Of a stretch of DNA of 42,173 bases, positions 1-8,178 are shown piece after piece. The stretch spans positions 1-42,173 of the forward strand of contig JAICVC010000002.1 of assembly GCA_025935515.1 (NCBI GenBank), given 5' to 3'. The first letter of the stretch is position 1, and each line of letters starts with the position of its first letter. The notes under the pieces were generated by a model, which saw nothing but the letters and a program-made list of their open reading frames with translations, had not been told where the DNA came from and ran no database searches. The DNA is from Sphingomonas sp. GTDB lineage: Bacteria; Pseudomonadota; Alphaproteobacteria; Sphingomonadales; Sphingomonadaceae. The position numbers were made by a program, and so were the translations under genes.

Positions 1-2457
1 CGAGCCCGCGCGTTCCAGCAATTCGTCCGCGTCGCGGATCGAGAAGTGGTTGCCGCCCTTATACTTGTCGAGCTCCTCCCATGCGACCGGCGCTGCCACC
101 GGGGCGCCTTCGCGGGCGCGGGCGGAATAAGGCATGACCGCGGTCGCACCGCGCTGGTTGCGCAGCCAGTCGAGGAAGATGCGGCCCTTGCGCTGGACCT
201 TGCGGATGTTGGCCGTGAAGGTTTGCGGCTCCGCTTCCGAGATCGCGCGGCTGAAGCGGTCGGCGAAGCTTTTGACCGTCGGCCAGTCCTTCGACGCGTC
301 GAGCGGCACGACCACGTGGATGCCTTTGCCGCCTGACAGGAGCGGGAAGCTCTTGAGGCCCAGATCCTCGAGCAAGACCTTCAGCCGGACAGCCGCCGAC
401 TTGACCTTGGCGAAGTCGAGGCCGACGTCGGGATCGAGGTCGAATACAAGGCGGTCGGGAAATTCGACCTTGTCGATCTTGCTGCCCCAGCCATGGAATT
501 CGAGCGTGCCCATTTGCACGCTCGCGAGCAGCCCCCGGATGTCATCGAAATAGAGATAGTCCTCGGTGTCGCCATCGCTCTCCTCGATCGGGACCTGCTT
601 CACGTGCGGGCCGAAGGTGCCCTTGTCGTGCTTCTGGAAAAAGCACTCGCCGGTGCGCCCGCCGGGGCAGCGGATCAGGGTCATCGGCCGCCTGGCCGCG
701 TCGATCATGACCAGCGGCTCGACCGTCGCGTAATAGTCCGCGAGGTCCTTCTTGGTGAGTGCGAGCTCGGGGAAGATCACGCGCTCCGGGCTGCTGATCT
801 CGATCCCGAAATCCCCGGCAGTCGCCGCGCCCTTCTTCCCCTTGCGGCTGCTCTTTTTCTCGGTGGCTTTCAGCTTCTGCGGCTCCTCCAAAACGACATC
901 CTTGGCGGGCTTGTCCTCGCGCAGGCCGAGGAAGCTCGGGTGACGCAGGATCCCGTCGTCGGTGAACTCGGTGTAGGCGATCTCGGCGACCAGTTTGGGC
1001 TTGATATAGTGTGCGCCCTTGCGATCGGTGCGCGGCACCTCGACCGGCGCCTTGTCGACGGCAAGCGGCCGCATGCGCTCCATCAGCTCCCGGATCAGCT
1101 CGCCGCTGAAGCCGGTGCCGACCTTGCCGACATAGGTGAGCTTGCGGCCTTCCTTCGCGGCCAGCAGCAGCGAGCGGAAGCCGAGCCGTTTGTCGCTCTC
1201 CGACCAGCCGACGATCACGAATTCCTGGCGCTGGATGCATTTGACCTTGAGCCAGCTGCGGGTGCGGATGCCCTTGTAGGCGGCGTTGGCGACCTTCGAG
1301 ACGATCCCCTCGCCGCCCATCTTGCAGACTTGCGCGAACATCTCATCGCCGCGGCCGATGACGTGGTCGCCGTAGAGGATCGGCGGCGACACCCCTTCGA
1401 GCAGCGCCGCCAGCCGCTGCTTGCGCTCGATGTTCGGCAGCTTCCGAATGTCCTCCCCCCGATCGATCAGCAGGTCGAAGGCGTAGAAGACGAGGTTCGC
1501 ACCTTTTTGCTCCTTCAGCGTCGCCTGCAGCAGCTGGAAGCTGGGCTTGCCCTGGTCGTCGATGGCGACCGCCTCGCCGTCGATCAGGCAGCCGGCGGGC
1601 AGCCTCGCCGCCGCCTTGACCAGCGCCTTGAACTTGTCGCTCCAGTCCTTGCCGTTGCGGGTCCAGGCGGTGGCGACGCCGTCGCCGACCGCGAGCAGCA
1701 GCCGGTAGCCGTCATACTTGTACTCGTGGATCCAGTTGCTGCCGGTGGGCACTTCGTCGACCAGCGTCGCGAGCTGCGGCTCCATGAACGGCGGCGGCGC
1801 CTTGCCGGCCTTCTTCTTCGCGCGCCCGCCCTTCTGGCCGCCGCGGTTCGATTTCCACACGTCCTCGCCGGCGGCGATCTCGGCCATCGTCCGGCCGGTG
1901 GTGACGCTGGTCACGCAATTGTCGACCAGCGCGTCGCCATCATCGGGCTCGGCGAAATCGTCAGTGACTTTCTTCAGCATCCACGGCTCGGCCTTCTCAC
2001 CGGGCTTGGGCTTGAGGCGAAACATCACCCATTCGCCCTTCATCCGCTCGCCTTCGAGCGTGAAGTGGAGGTGGCCCTCCTCGATGGTCCGCAAAGGGTC
2101 CTTGCGCGGGTCGGGCTCCCAGCGCCCCTGGTCCCACAGCATCACTGTGCCGCCGCCATATTCGCCCTTGGGAATCGTGCCTTCGAAATCGCCGTAGTCG
2201 AGCGGATGGTCCTCGGTCCGCATCGCCAGGCGATTCTCGCCGGGGTCGAGGCTCGGCCCCTTGGGTACCGCCCAGCTTTTCAACACGCCGTCGAGCTCCA
2301 GCCGGAAATCCCAGTGAAGCCGCGAGGCGTCGTGCTTCTGGACGACGAAGCTGTCGCCCCTGCCCTTCAGCCTGCGGCCCTTGGGCTCCTTCGTCTTCGA
2401 AAAGTCGCGCTTCCGGTTGTAGGTCTCGATGTCGAGCGGAACCTTACGCGTGGGCAC
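1..2457 (-). CDS. ligD: ATP-dependent DNA ligase LigD (C-terminus cut by window edge)
   Basis: Multifunctional non-homologous end-joining ligase that processes and seals double-strand breaks with Ku. The frame is open from a GTG at 2457 to the left edge, giving 819 codons; the family is usually about 830-870 residues, so only a short C-terminal piece is missing. Domain order is phosphoesterase (about 40-190), ATP-dependent ligase (about 225-530) and primase/polymerase (about 555 on), the Pseudomonas-type PE-LIG-POL order. The ligase nucleotidyl-lysine motif KYDGYR is seen with K247. The polymerase domain shows SSPERVIFPE at its start and the metal-binding pair D673/D675 in VFDLDPD. A Lys-rich linker joins LIG to POL. 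The GTG start is set by a GGGAGG ribosome-binding site at 2465-2470, seven bases upstream. It follows ku with a 38-bp gap that holds a small hairpin. Function is known for the family; the catalytic motifs seen here look intact. Confidence 0.96.
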   Translation of the reverse strand, partial: MPTRKVPLDIETYNRKRDFSKTKEPKGRRLKGRGDSFVVQKHDASRLHWDFRLELDGVLKSWAVPKGPSLDPGENRLAMRTEDHPLDYGDFEGTIPKGEYGGGTVMLWDQGRWEPDPRKDPLRTIEEGHLHFTLEGERMKGEWVMFRLKPKPGEKAEPWMLKKVTDDFAEPDDGDALVDNCVTSVTTGRTMAEIAAGEDVWKSNRGGQKGGRAKKKAGKAPPPFMEPQLATLVDEVPTGSNWIHEYKYDGYRLLLAVGDGVATAWTRNGKDWSDKFKALVKAAARLPAGCLIDGEAVAIDDQGKPSFQLLQATLKEQKGANLVFYAFDLLIDRGEDIRKLPNIERKQRLAALLEGVSPPILYGDHVIGRGDEMFAQVCKMGGEGIVSKVANAAYKGIRTRSWLKVKCIQRQEFVIVGWSESDKRLGFRSLLLAAKEGRKLTYVGKVGTGFSGELIRELMERMRPLAVDKAPVEVPRTDRKGAHYIKPKLVAEIAYTEFTDDGILRHPSFLGLREDKPAKDVVLEEPQKLKATEKKSSRKGKKGAATAGDFGIEISSPERVIFPELALTKKDLADYYATVEPLVMIDAARRPMTLIRCPGGRTGECFFQKHDKGTFGPHVKQVPIEESDGDTEDYLYFDDIRGLLASVQMGTLEFHGWGSKIDKVEFPDRLVFDLDPDVGLDFAKVKSAAVRLKVLLEDLGLKSFPLLSGGKGIHVVVPLDASKDWPTVKSFADRFSRAISEAEPQTFTANIRKVQRKGRIFLDWLRNQRGATAVMPYSARAREGAPVAAPVAWEELDKYKGGNHFSIRDADELLERAGS

Positions 2458-2469
2458 TACTCAACCTCC

Positions 2470-2488
2470 CGTCATCCTCGCAATGACG
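2470..2488. repeat. Half copy of a palindromic element between ku and ligD
   Basis: The 12 bases CTCGCAATGACG at 2477-2488 are identical to one arm of the complete palindromic element at 26017-26085. Together with CGTCAT at 2470-2475 they make a small 6-bp hairpin. The position between two genes that should be co-transcribed suggests a remnant of a dispersed palindromic repeat rather than a terminator, since no T-run follows on either strand. Confidence 0.55.
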
Positions 2489-2495
2489 AAACTCA

Positions 2496-3374
2496 TTACG
2501 CCCGCTTGCGTGCCGGTTCCTTTTTCGCCGCCGGCTTCTTGGCGGCCGGCTTCTTGGTCTTGCCAGCCGCCTTGCCCTTCTTTTCGTCGCCGAGGCTCTT
2601 CTTGAGCGCGGCCATCAGGTCGATGACGTTAGAGCCCCTGGGCGGCGGCGCATCGGCGTCCGGGTCCTCGATGATCTTCTCGCCCTTCGCCTTCTTTTTC
2701 TCTTCGATTAGGCGATGGAGCGCGTCGACGTAGCGATTGTGGAATTCCTTCGGGTCGAACTCACCGGCCTTCCGCTCGATCAGCATCGAGGCCATGTCGA
2801 GCAGGTCCGGATCGGGCTTGGTATCGCCGATGTCGCGGAAGAAGCCCGAGCTCTTGTGGATTTCGTCGGCGTAACGGAGCGTCTCTAGCAGCAGCCCGCG
2901 CCCGCATGGCTTCAGTGCCACCACATATTCCTGCCCGCGCATCGCGAGCTGGCCGACTCCGACCTTCTTGGCGGCCTTGAGCGCGTCCCGAAGCACGACA
3001 TAGGCCTCTTCCGCGAGATCGTCGGCGGGCACGATGTAATAAGGCTTGTCGAAATAGGTCGCGTCGATGTCGTCCTCGTCGACGAACTGGACGAGGTCGA
3101 GAGTCTTGCGGCTCTCGAGCTTGACGCTGTCGATCTCCTCCGGGTCGAGCAGGATGTAGTGGCCCTTGGAGACCTCATAGCCCTTAACGATCTCGTCGCG
3201 GTCGACCGGGCCGATCCCAGGCACGACCTTCTCATATTTGATGCGCTTGCCGGTCGGCTCGTGCACCTGGTGAAACTGGATCTGGGCGCCGCTCTTGGTC
3301 GCCGGGTACAGCTCAACGGGGATCGAGACCAAGGCGAGCCGGATCTGCCCGCGCCAAATCGATCGTGCCGCCAT
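2496..3374 (-). CDS. ku: Non-homologous end-joining protein Ku
   Basis: Homodimeric ring protein that binds DNA ends and recruits LigD. The 292-residue product is of normal length and is recognisable from its first residues (ARSIWRGQIRLALVSIPVEL) through the beta-barrel core. The C-terminus is an extended Lys/Ala-rich tail (KKPAAKKPAAKKEPARKRA), as in many bacterial Ku proteins, where such tails add non-specific DNA contacts. The ATG at 3374 has a good ribosome-binding site (AAGGAG) eight bases upstream. It begins only 25 bp after the trpA stop codon, with no terminator seen between them, so read-through from the trp operon is possible. It forms a two-gene NHEJ unit with ligD. Confidence 0.97.
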   Translation of the reverse strand: MAARSIWRGQIRLALVSIPVELYPATKSGAQIQFHQVHEPTGKRIKYEKVVPGIGPVDRDEIVKGYEVSKGHYILLDPEEIDSVKLESRKTLDLVQFVDEDDIDATYFDKPYYIVPADDLAEEAYVVLRDALKAAKKVGVGQLAMRGQEYVVALKPCGRGLLLETLRYADEIHKSSGFFRDIGDTKPDPDLLDMASMLIERKAGEFDPKEFHNRYVDALHRLIEEKKKAKGEKIIEDPDADAPPPRGSNVIDLMAALKKSLGDEKKGKAAGKTKKPAAKKPAAKKEPARKRA

Positions 3375-3399
3375 GAACGCGTCTCCTTTGCGGACGGAT

Positions 3400-4188
3400 T
3401 CAATTCATTGCGGCACCGAGTCGTTCCCGAGTGGCCGCCTTCAATGATCGTATCAGCTCCGTAACATCTTCGCCAAGACCGACTTTTTCGACGATTGCCG
3501 AGCCGCAAATGACCCCTCTCGCACCGGCCGAGACGGCGGAGCGGACGTGTTCGGGTTTGGAAATCCCAAAACCGAACACCGCAGGCGGAGCGCCGGCGGC
3601 CTGAAGGCGGCCAATCAGCCGCGAATCGAAGTGGCCGCCGGCATGGGTGCCGGTGATTCCCGCTCGGCTGACGCAATAAATATAGGCTTTCGAAAGCCTT
3701 GCGATGCGTTGGACGGTTGCGTCCGGCGTGTTGGCGGCCGCGATCAGCACCGGCTCGATGCCCCCCTGCTCCATCTTGCGAGCGAACGGATCGGCCTCCA
3801 GCGAGGGAACGTCGGCGATCAGCAGGCTGTCGGCGCCCGCCTCGGCCGCGTCGCGCATGAACCCGGTCCGAGCGGCAACGATATTGGCGTAAGTCAGGAT
3901 GCCGATCGGCACGTCGGTGTGGTGCGACCGCAACGCCGCGATGAGGTCGAGGCAATCGCCGACTCGGACTCCGGCGGCGAGCGCGCGCTGTGCGGCGGCC
4001 TGGATCACGGGCCCGTCCGCGACCGGGTCGGAGAACGGGATCCCGACCTCGATCATGTCGGCGCCGGCATCGACGGCTTGATGGAGCACTCCTGCGCTGG
4101 TTTCGAGATCGGGGTCGCCGAGCATCATGAACGCGCCGAACGCGCCTTCGCCGCCGAGCCGCTCGAACATTGCGGCATAGCGGCTCAT
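3400..4188 (-). CDS. trpA: Tryptophan synthase alpha subunit
   Basis: Cleaves indole-3-glycerol phosphate to indole and glyceraldehyde 3-phosphate; indole is channelled to TrpB. The product is 262 residues, the usual length. The active-site segment [16 protein letters not shown] carries the catalytic acids E47 and D58. Glycine-rich phosphate-binding segments follow, such as [10 protein letters not shown] and GVICGSAIV. Its ATG overlaps the trpB stop codon by 4 bp (ATGA), indicating translational coupling. It is the last biosynthetic gene of the trpDC/FBA operon and is followed after 25 bp by ku. Confidence 0.98.
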   Translation of the reverse strand: MSRYAAMFERLGGEGAFGAFMMLGDPDLETSAGVLHQAVDAGADMIEVGIPFSDPVADGPVIQAAAQRALAAGVRVGDCLDLIAALRSHHTDVPIGILTYANIVAARTGFMRDAAEAGADSLLIADVPSLEADPFARKMEQGGIEPVLIAAANTPDATVQRIARLSKAYIYCVSRAGITGTHAGGHFDSRLIGRLQAAGAPPAVFGFGISKPEHVRSAVSAGARGVICGSAIVEKVGLGEDVTELIRSLKAATRERLGAAMN

Positions 4189-5336
4189 GCGAGCAGCCTT
4201 TCCGCTTGCGCGACATCCTTGTCGCCGCGTCCAGAGAGACCAACGAGGATCGCACTGTTCGGTTCGGCTTGCGCGAGCTTCAGCGCGTGGGCGAGCGCAT
4301 GCGCGGATTCGAACGCGCAGATGATGCCCTCGCTTTCGGCCAACGCCTTGAACGCCGCGAGCGCTTCGGCGTCGGTCGCACCGACATATTCGGCACGGCC
4401 GCTGTCCTTCAAATGCGCGTGCTCCGGGCCGACCGCCGGATAGTCGAGTCCGGCCGACACCGACCAGGTATCGGTTATCTGCCCGTCGTCGTCTTGCAGG
4501 AGGTAGGTCTCGGCGCCGTGGAGAATGCCCCGCACACCGCGCAGAAGCGTGGCACCATGCTCGTCGCCGTCGAGGCCCTTGCCGGCGGCCTCCACGCCGA
4601 TCAGCTGCACGCTATCGTCGAGAAAATCCGCGAACAGCCCGATTGCGTTCGACCCGCCGCCGACACAGGCGACAACGGCGTCGGGCAGCCGCTCCAATTG
4701 CTCGACGATCTGAGCCCGCGCTTCGCGGCCGATCACCCGCTGGAACTCCCGCACCATCGTCGGGAACGGGTGCGGGCCTGCGGCCGTCCCGAGCAAATAA
4801 TGGGTAGTCTCGAAGCTCGCCGACCAATCACGCAGCGCCTCGTTGATCGCATCCTTGAGCGTACGCCCACCGCTCTCGACGGGAATGACCTCGGCGCCCA
4901 TCAACTGCATCCGAAAGACATTGAGCTGCTGCCGCTCGACGTCCTCGGCACCCATGTAGATGACCGTCTCGAAGCCGAGCAGTGCTCCCACGAGCGCCGT
5001 GGCGACACCGTGCTGGCCGGCGCCGGTCTCGGCGATCAGCCGGGTCTTGGCCATGCGCCTGGCAAGGAGACCCTGCCCGAGCACCTGGTTGGTCTTGTGT
5101 GCGCCGCCGTGGAGTAGGTCCTCGCGCTTCAGATAGATATTGCCGGGCAGGTTGCGACAGCGGGTCAGGGGGGTCGGGCGGCCGGCGTAATTGGCGAGCA
5201 GATCGTTGAGTTCGCTCGTGAAGTGCGGATCATCCTGCGCGTCGAGAAATGCCGCCTCCAACTGCTCGAGCGCCGGAACGAGGATTTCCGGGACGTAGCA
5301 GCCGCCGAAGCGGCCGAAGCGGCCGTTCAGGCGCAT
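4185..5336 (-). CDS. trpB: Tryptophan synthase beta subunit
   Basis: PLP enzyme condensing indole with L-serine to give tryptophan. The 383-residue product starts with the usual [14 protein letters not shown]. It contains the PLP-lysine motif HGGAHKTN with K81, and the phosphate-binding loop GGGSNAIG. Length and motif order are typical for TrpB1. Its start overlaps the end of the trpC/F fusion by 10 bp and its stop overlaps trpA by 4 bp, so the whole operon is translationally coupled. TrpA and TrpB form the alpha2-beta2 complex. Confidence 0.98.
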   Translation of the reverse strand: MRLNGRFGRFGGCYVPEILVPALEQLEAAFLDAQDDPHFTSELNDLLANYAGRPTPLTRCRNLPGNIYLKREDLLHGGAHKTNQVLGQGLLARRMAKTRLIAETGAGQHGVATALVGALLGFETVIYMGAEDVERQQLNVFRMQLMGAEVIPVESGGRTLKDAINEALRDWSASFETTHYLLGTAAGPHPFPTMVREFQRVIGREARAQIVEQLERLPDAVVACVGGGSNAIGLFADFLDDSVQLIGVEAAGKGLDGDEHGATLLRGVRGILHGAETYLLQDDDGQITDTWSVSAGLDYPAVGPEHAHLKDSGRAEYVGATDAEALAAFKALAESEGIICAFESAHALAHALKLAQAEPNSAILVGLSGRGDKDVAQAERLLA

Positions 5337-6712
5337 GCGCGGAGCCGCTGACGCGATGTTGGCCGCAGAACCTCGAACAGCGCCGCGATCTTATCGCGCG
5401 ACTTGCGGCCCGGTCGGACGTCGAGCGCGGAGCCGACGTCGATCGCGTAAGCACCGGCGTGCGTCGCCGCGCGCGCGTTGGTGGGCCCGATCCCGCCTGC
5501 GACGATCGACCGCGACAAATCAGGATGGCCTTTCACCAGACTCCAGTCGAAGCTGCGCCCGCTCCCGCCATCGCCATTGTCGAAGACGAGGCGGTCGCCG
5601 CCGCGGCTGACCAGCGGCTCGCGGCCGACACTGAGCGCGGTCCAGATTTCGCAGGCCCACGGCAGCTCGCGCCGAAGCGCACGGACATATTCGACGTCCT
5701 CGCGACCGTGCAGCTGGACCGCGTGCACATTCATCAAAGTCGCAATGTCGGCGACCATGCCGAGCGGCGCATCGCGGAACACGCCGACCGGGAGCATGCC
5801 CGTTTGGCGTGCGGTTGCGGCCAGCGGCGCGGCTTGCTGTGCCGTGACATGCCGGGGGCTGCCTGGCACGAACACGAAGCCGGCGAATGCCGCTGGCCGG
5901 GCGGCGCGCACATCCGCGCCGCAATTCAATCCGCAGATTTTGGTGCGGCCGAACATCAGTTCCCGCGCGGCCCACGCCGGTTCACTAGCACGCATCAACG
6001 ACGAGCCGACCAGGAAGCCGTCGACCAGTGGAGACAGACGTTCGACGTCAGCGCGATCGCCAATCCCCGATTCCGACACGAGCAGCCGATCCGGCGCCAG
6101 CAAGGCCAGGCGCCTGGTGGTCGAAAGGTCGATGGTGAGGTCGCGAAGGTCGCGGTTGTTGATGCCGATCAGCGGTGCACCGAGCGCCAGTGCCCGCCGC
6201 ATCTCTGACTCATCATGCACCTCGACCAGCGCGTCCATGCCGAAACAGCCGGCTTCCGCGATCATCTCGCGCGCGTTCCCGTCGTCGAGCAACGAAAGCA
6301 TAACCAGGATCGCATCCGCTCCGGCGATGCGAGCCTCGGCAACCTGCCGGCGGTCGACGAAAAAGTCCTTGGCCAGTATGGGGCCATCGAACGCGCCACG
6401 GGCGGCTGCCAGGTCGTCGAGCGAACCGCCGAAGAATGTGCGGTCGGTCAGGACGCTGAGCGCATCGGCGACTCCGTCGTAGCCGCGAGCCAGGGCCGCG
6501 GGGTCCGCGTCGAGGCGGATTGCGCCACCCGATGGAGATGCTTTCTTGATCTCCAGAATGAAGCGCGCGCCGGGCTTGCGGATCGCAGCAGCGAGGCTGC
6601 GGCTGGTGGGCCGAGCGCGATCGCGGAGCGCGTCGAGCGATACGCCGTCGTACCGCAGCCCCAGCTCCTCGCGCTTGGCGGCGGCGATCTTGCCGAGCAC
6701 GCCTTCAGCCAC
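5327..6712 (-). CDS. trpC: Fused indole-3-glycerol-phosphate synthase / phosphoribosylanthranilate isomerase
   Basis: A single uninterrupted frame of about 461 residues encodes two (beta/alpha)8 enzymes in tandem. Residues 1 to about 253 are TrpC ([35 protein letters not shown]). From about 255 on it is TrpF, beginning [13 protein letters not shown] with the catalytic Cys and carrying [11 protein letters not shown] with the catalytic Asp. The domain order is the same as in E. coli TrpC. The frame could extend upstream to 6808, but that part lies inside trpD. I chose the GTG at 6712, preceded by GAGG six bases upstream and giving an 8-bp overlap with the trpD stop. The product would carry out steps three and four of the chorismate-to-tryptophan branch. 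In most alphaproteobacteria trpF is a separate gene before trpB, so the fusion is notable. The standard symbol for the second half is trpF. Confidence 0.95.
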   Translation of the reverse strand: MAEGVLGKIAAAKREELGLRYDGVSLDALRDRARPTSRSLAAAIRKPGARFILEIKKASPSGGAIRLDADPAALARGYDGVADALSVLTDRTFFGGSLDDLAAARGAFDGPILAKDFFVDRRQVAEARIAGADAILVMLSLLDDGNAREMIAEAGCFGMDALVEVHDESEMRRALALGAPLIGINNRDLRDLTIDLSTTRRLALLAPDRLLVSESGIGDRADVERLSPLVDGFLVGSSLMRASEPAWAARELMFGRTKICGLNCGADVRAARPAAFAGFVFVPGSPRHVTAQQAAPLAATARQTGMLPVGVFRDAPLGMVADIATLMNVHAVQLHGREDVEYVRALRRELPWACEIWTALSVGREPLVSRGGDRLVFDNGDGGSGRSFDWSLVKGHPDLSRSIVAGGIGPTNARAATHAGAYAIDVGSALDVRPGRKSRDKIAALFEVLRPTSRQRLRACA

Positions 6713-7772
6713 GGCTGGCCTCGATGAAGGAGTCGAGCACGGCGCGCGCTCGCCGCGAACGCATCGCTTCCATGGCGAAGCCCACGCCGTCCTTGAGATC
6801 GGCGACACGGCCCGCAGTCATCAGCAGCGCGCCGGCATTCAGTGCGACGATTGCGATATCGGCCCGTCCCCCGATCCCCGACAATATGTCTCGGAGCCGG
6901 CGCGCGTTTTCGTCCGGCGCTCCGCCGGCGATCCGATCGACGGGCATGCGCTCGAGGCCGGCTTGCTCGGGGGTGATTTCGAGCTCCTTCAGCTTGCCGT
7001 CACGCAGCGATACGGCCTTGGTGAAGCCGTGAAGCGCGACTTCGTCCAGCCCGGAGCCGTGAACCACGAGGGCACGTTCCACGCCGAGCGCGCACAGCGT
7101 CTCTGCAATCGGCCGCAACAGCTTCGGGTCGGCGACGCCGAGCAACTGCACCCTCGGCCGAGCGGGGTTCAGGCAGGGGCCCAGCAAATTCATGATCGTG
7201 CGCACCTTGAGAGCGCGGCGGACCGGCCCCGCATGGGCAATCCCCGGATGATACCTGGGCGCGAGCAGGAAGCAGAAACCGGTCTGGTCGAGGATTTCGC
7301 GCGATTCCATCGGGCTCAGATCGAGCCGCGCGCCGAGCGCTTCGAGCACGTCGGCCGAGCCGCATTTCGAGGTGAATGACCGGTTGCCGTGCTTGATGAC
7401 CGGCAGGCCGCAGGCCGCAGCGACGAAGGCCGCTGCGGTGGAGACGTTGATCGACCCCGAGAAATCGCCGCCAGTGCCGCAGCTGTCGGCGAACAGGGTC
7501 GCCGGCGACGGGAACGGGCTGGCCGCCGCGCGCAACGCTTCCGCCGCGCCAATCAGTTCCTCGGCGGTTTCGCCTTTAACTCGGAGCGCGACGAAGGCCG
7601 CCGCCATCAAGGGCTCGCTGAGCGAACCGTCCACGATGCGCGCGAACAAGCTACGCGTCGAAGCGCGGTCGAGATCCTCGCCGTCGAGGAGGCGGGTGAT
7701 TGCGGCCTCAGCGTCGGGATCGGCGGCAGGCGCGGCGACCGCAGCACGTGGAAAAGTCAGAACCTGGTTCAT
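6705..7772 (-). CDS. trpD: Anthranilate phosphoribosyltransferase
   Basis: Transfers phosphoribosyl from PRPP to anthranilate, the second step of the tryptophan branch. The 355-residue product has the PRPP-binding GTGGD loop at 99-103 and the KHGNRS segment at 127-132. An N-terminal extension of about 20 residues, rich in Ala and Pro, precedes the helical domain. The ATG at 7772 has an AGGTGAG ribosome-binding site eight bases upstream. That site lies between the T-run of the upstream terminator and the start codon, so trpD is only expressed if the attenuator is read through. It is the first structural gene of the operon; trpE and trpG are not in the window. Confidence 0.97.
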   Translation of the reverse strand: MNQVLTFPRAAVAAPAADPDAEAAITRLLDGEDLDRASTRSLFARIVDGSLSEPLMAAAFVALRVKGETAEELIGAAEALRAAASPFPSPATLFADSCGTGGDFSGSINVSTAAAFVAAACGLPVIKHGNRSFTSKCGSADVLEALGARLDLSPMESREILDQTGFCFLLAPRYHPGIAHAGPVRRALKVRTIMNLLGPCLNPARPRVQLLGVADPKLLRPIAETLCALGVERALVVHGSGLDEVALHGFTKAVSLRDGKLKELEITPEQAGLERMPVDRIAGGAPDENARRLRDILSGIGGRADIAIVALNAGALLMTAGRVADLKDGVGFAMEAMRSRRARAVLDSFIEASRG

Positions 7773-7790
7773 GAAAACTCACCTGGAAAC

Positions 7791-7818
7791 AAAAAAGCCC
7801 GCCGGTCGGCGGGCGGGC
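7791..7818 (-). terminator. Intrinsic terminator acting as the trp attenuator
   Basis: On the minus strand a perfect inverted repeat (GCCCGCCG / CGGCGGGC, at 7797-7814) is followed at once by six T residues at 7791-7796. It folds as at least a 7-bp GC stem with a 4-nt loop. It lies between the Trp-rich leader peptide (stop at 7843) and trpD (start at 7772), the position expected for a transcription attenuator. A second, weaker inverted repeat (TGATCG / CGATCA, 7825-7845) overlaps the leader stop codon and could be part of the alternative folding. Confidence 0.85.
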
Positions 7819-7842
7819 AGTCGATGATCGGGTGCTAAGCGA

Positions 7843-7929
7843 TCAGTCGCGCCATCGCGCCGCAAGCGTCGCCCCGCGCCACCAGAAGCGGGCGGTCGAA
7901 GTTGCAGCGATGGCGATCAGGTTCGTCAT
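7843..7929 (-). CDS. trpL: Tryptophan operon leader peptide
   Basis: A 28-codon reading frame directly upstream of the terminator encodes a peptide with Trp at positions 16, 17 and 26 (segment RFWWRGA, then RWRD at the end). Tandem Trp codons before an intrinsic terminator and a trp gene are the signature of ribosome-mediated attenuation. Scarcity of charged tRNA-Trp stalls the ribosome there and favours read-through. No Shine-Dalgarno sequence precedes the ATG, but a promoter-like sequence ends only 10 bases upstream, so the mRNA is predicted to begin at or within a few bases of the ATG. A leaderless trpL is known in rhizobia. The peptide is longer than the rhizobial one. The assignment rests on position, Trp content and terminator, not on homology. 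Confidence 0.8.
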   Translation of the reverse strand: MTNLIAIAATSTARFWWRGATLAARWRD

Positions 7930-7939
7930 GCGAATCGCG

Positions 7940-7968
7940 TGGTAAGGCACAGCGTCCGGGTTGGTCAA
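7940..7968 (-). promoter_or_regulatory. Candidate promoter of the trp operon
   Basis: On the minus strand, TTGACC at 7963-7968 is followed after exactly 17 bases by TTACCA at 7940-7945. The first matches the sigma-70 -35 consensus well; the second matches the -10 consensus only in part. A start of transcription 6-8 bases further would fall at about 7932-7934, that is, within a few bases of the trpL ATG at 7929. Confidence 0.55.
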
Positions 7969-7978
7969 CGGCCGGCGG

Positions 7979-8007
7979 TTGACGTCGTCGATGCCCAAAT
8001 GGCATTG
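7979..8007 (+). promoter_or_regulatory. Candidate promoter of tRNA-Gly
   Basis: TTGACG at 7979-7984 is followed after 17 bases by GCATTG at 8002-8007. It lies about 13 bases before the tRNA 5' end. The -10 element is poor, so this is a weak call. Its -35 box is ten bases from the -35 box of the divergent trp promoter. Confidence 0.3.
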
Positions 8008-8019
8008 GCCGGTTCCCGG

Positions 8020-8093
8020 GCGGGTGTAGCTCAATGGTAGAGCAGAAGCCTTCCAAGCTTACGACGAGGGTTCGATTCCCTTCACCCGCTCCA
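8020..8093 (+). tRNA. tRNA-Gly (anticodon TCC)
   Basis: Cloverleaf visible by eye: acceptor GCGGGTG pairs with CACCCGC, the D arm is GCTC..GAGC, and the anticodon loop CTTCCAA carries TCC. The T arm AGGGTTCGATTCCCT has the conserved TTCGA core. The 3' CCA is encoded at 8091-8093. The last six bases (GCTCCA) are also the first bases of a long hairpin that continues to 8130. Confidence 0.96.
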
Positions 8094-8130
8094 ATTTCGG
8101 AGCTGCCGGGGGCAGCTTTGAAATTGGAGC
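8088..8130 (+). other. 43-nt near-perfect hairpin starting inside the tRNA-Gly 3' end
   Basis: GCTCCAATTTC at 8088-8098 is the exact reverse complement of GAAATTGGAGC at 8120-8130. AGCTGCC at 8101-8107 pairs with GGCAGCT at 8111-8117. The intervening GG and TT can form two G-U pairs in RNA. The transcript can therefore form a continuous 20-bp stem with a GGG loop. The first six bases belong to the mature tRNA-Gly end. No T-run follows, so it is not a standard terminator. It may be a processing or termination structure, or a remnant of duplication or integration at the tRNA end. Confidence 0.7.
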
Positions 8131-8178
8131 GCCCGAGCGACAGCGAGGGGCGACCGGCGCTCACTCCAGCGGGGCGCG

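Noticed and set aside
493-2733. Long plus-strand open frame (746 codons) opposite ligD
   Set aside because: It is antisense to clear LigD motifs, has no ribosome-binding site or recognisable domain, and its His/Ala/Leu-rich, low-similarity composition is typical of GC-rich antisense frames.
2912-4255. 447-codon minus-strand frame across trpA and ku
   Set aside because: Out of frame with both genes, Arg/Ser-rich, and without recognisable domains.
7843-8034. 63-codon version of the trp leader peptide starting inside tRNA-Gly
   Set aside because: The promoter lies within this longer frame, so only the internal ATG at 7929 would be transcribed in the leader mRNA.
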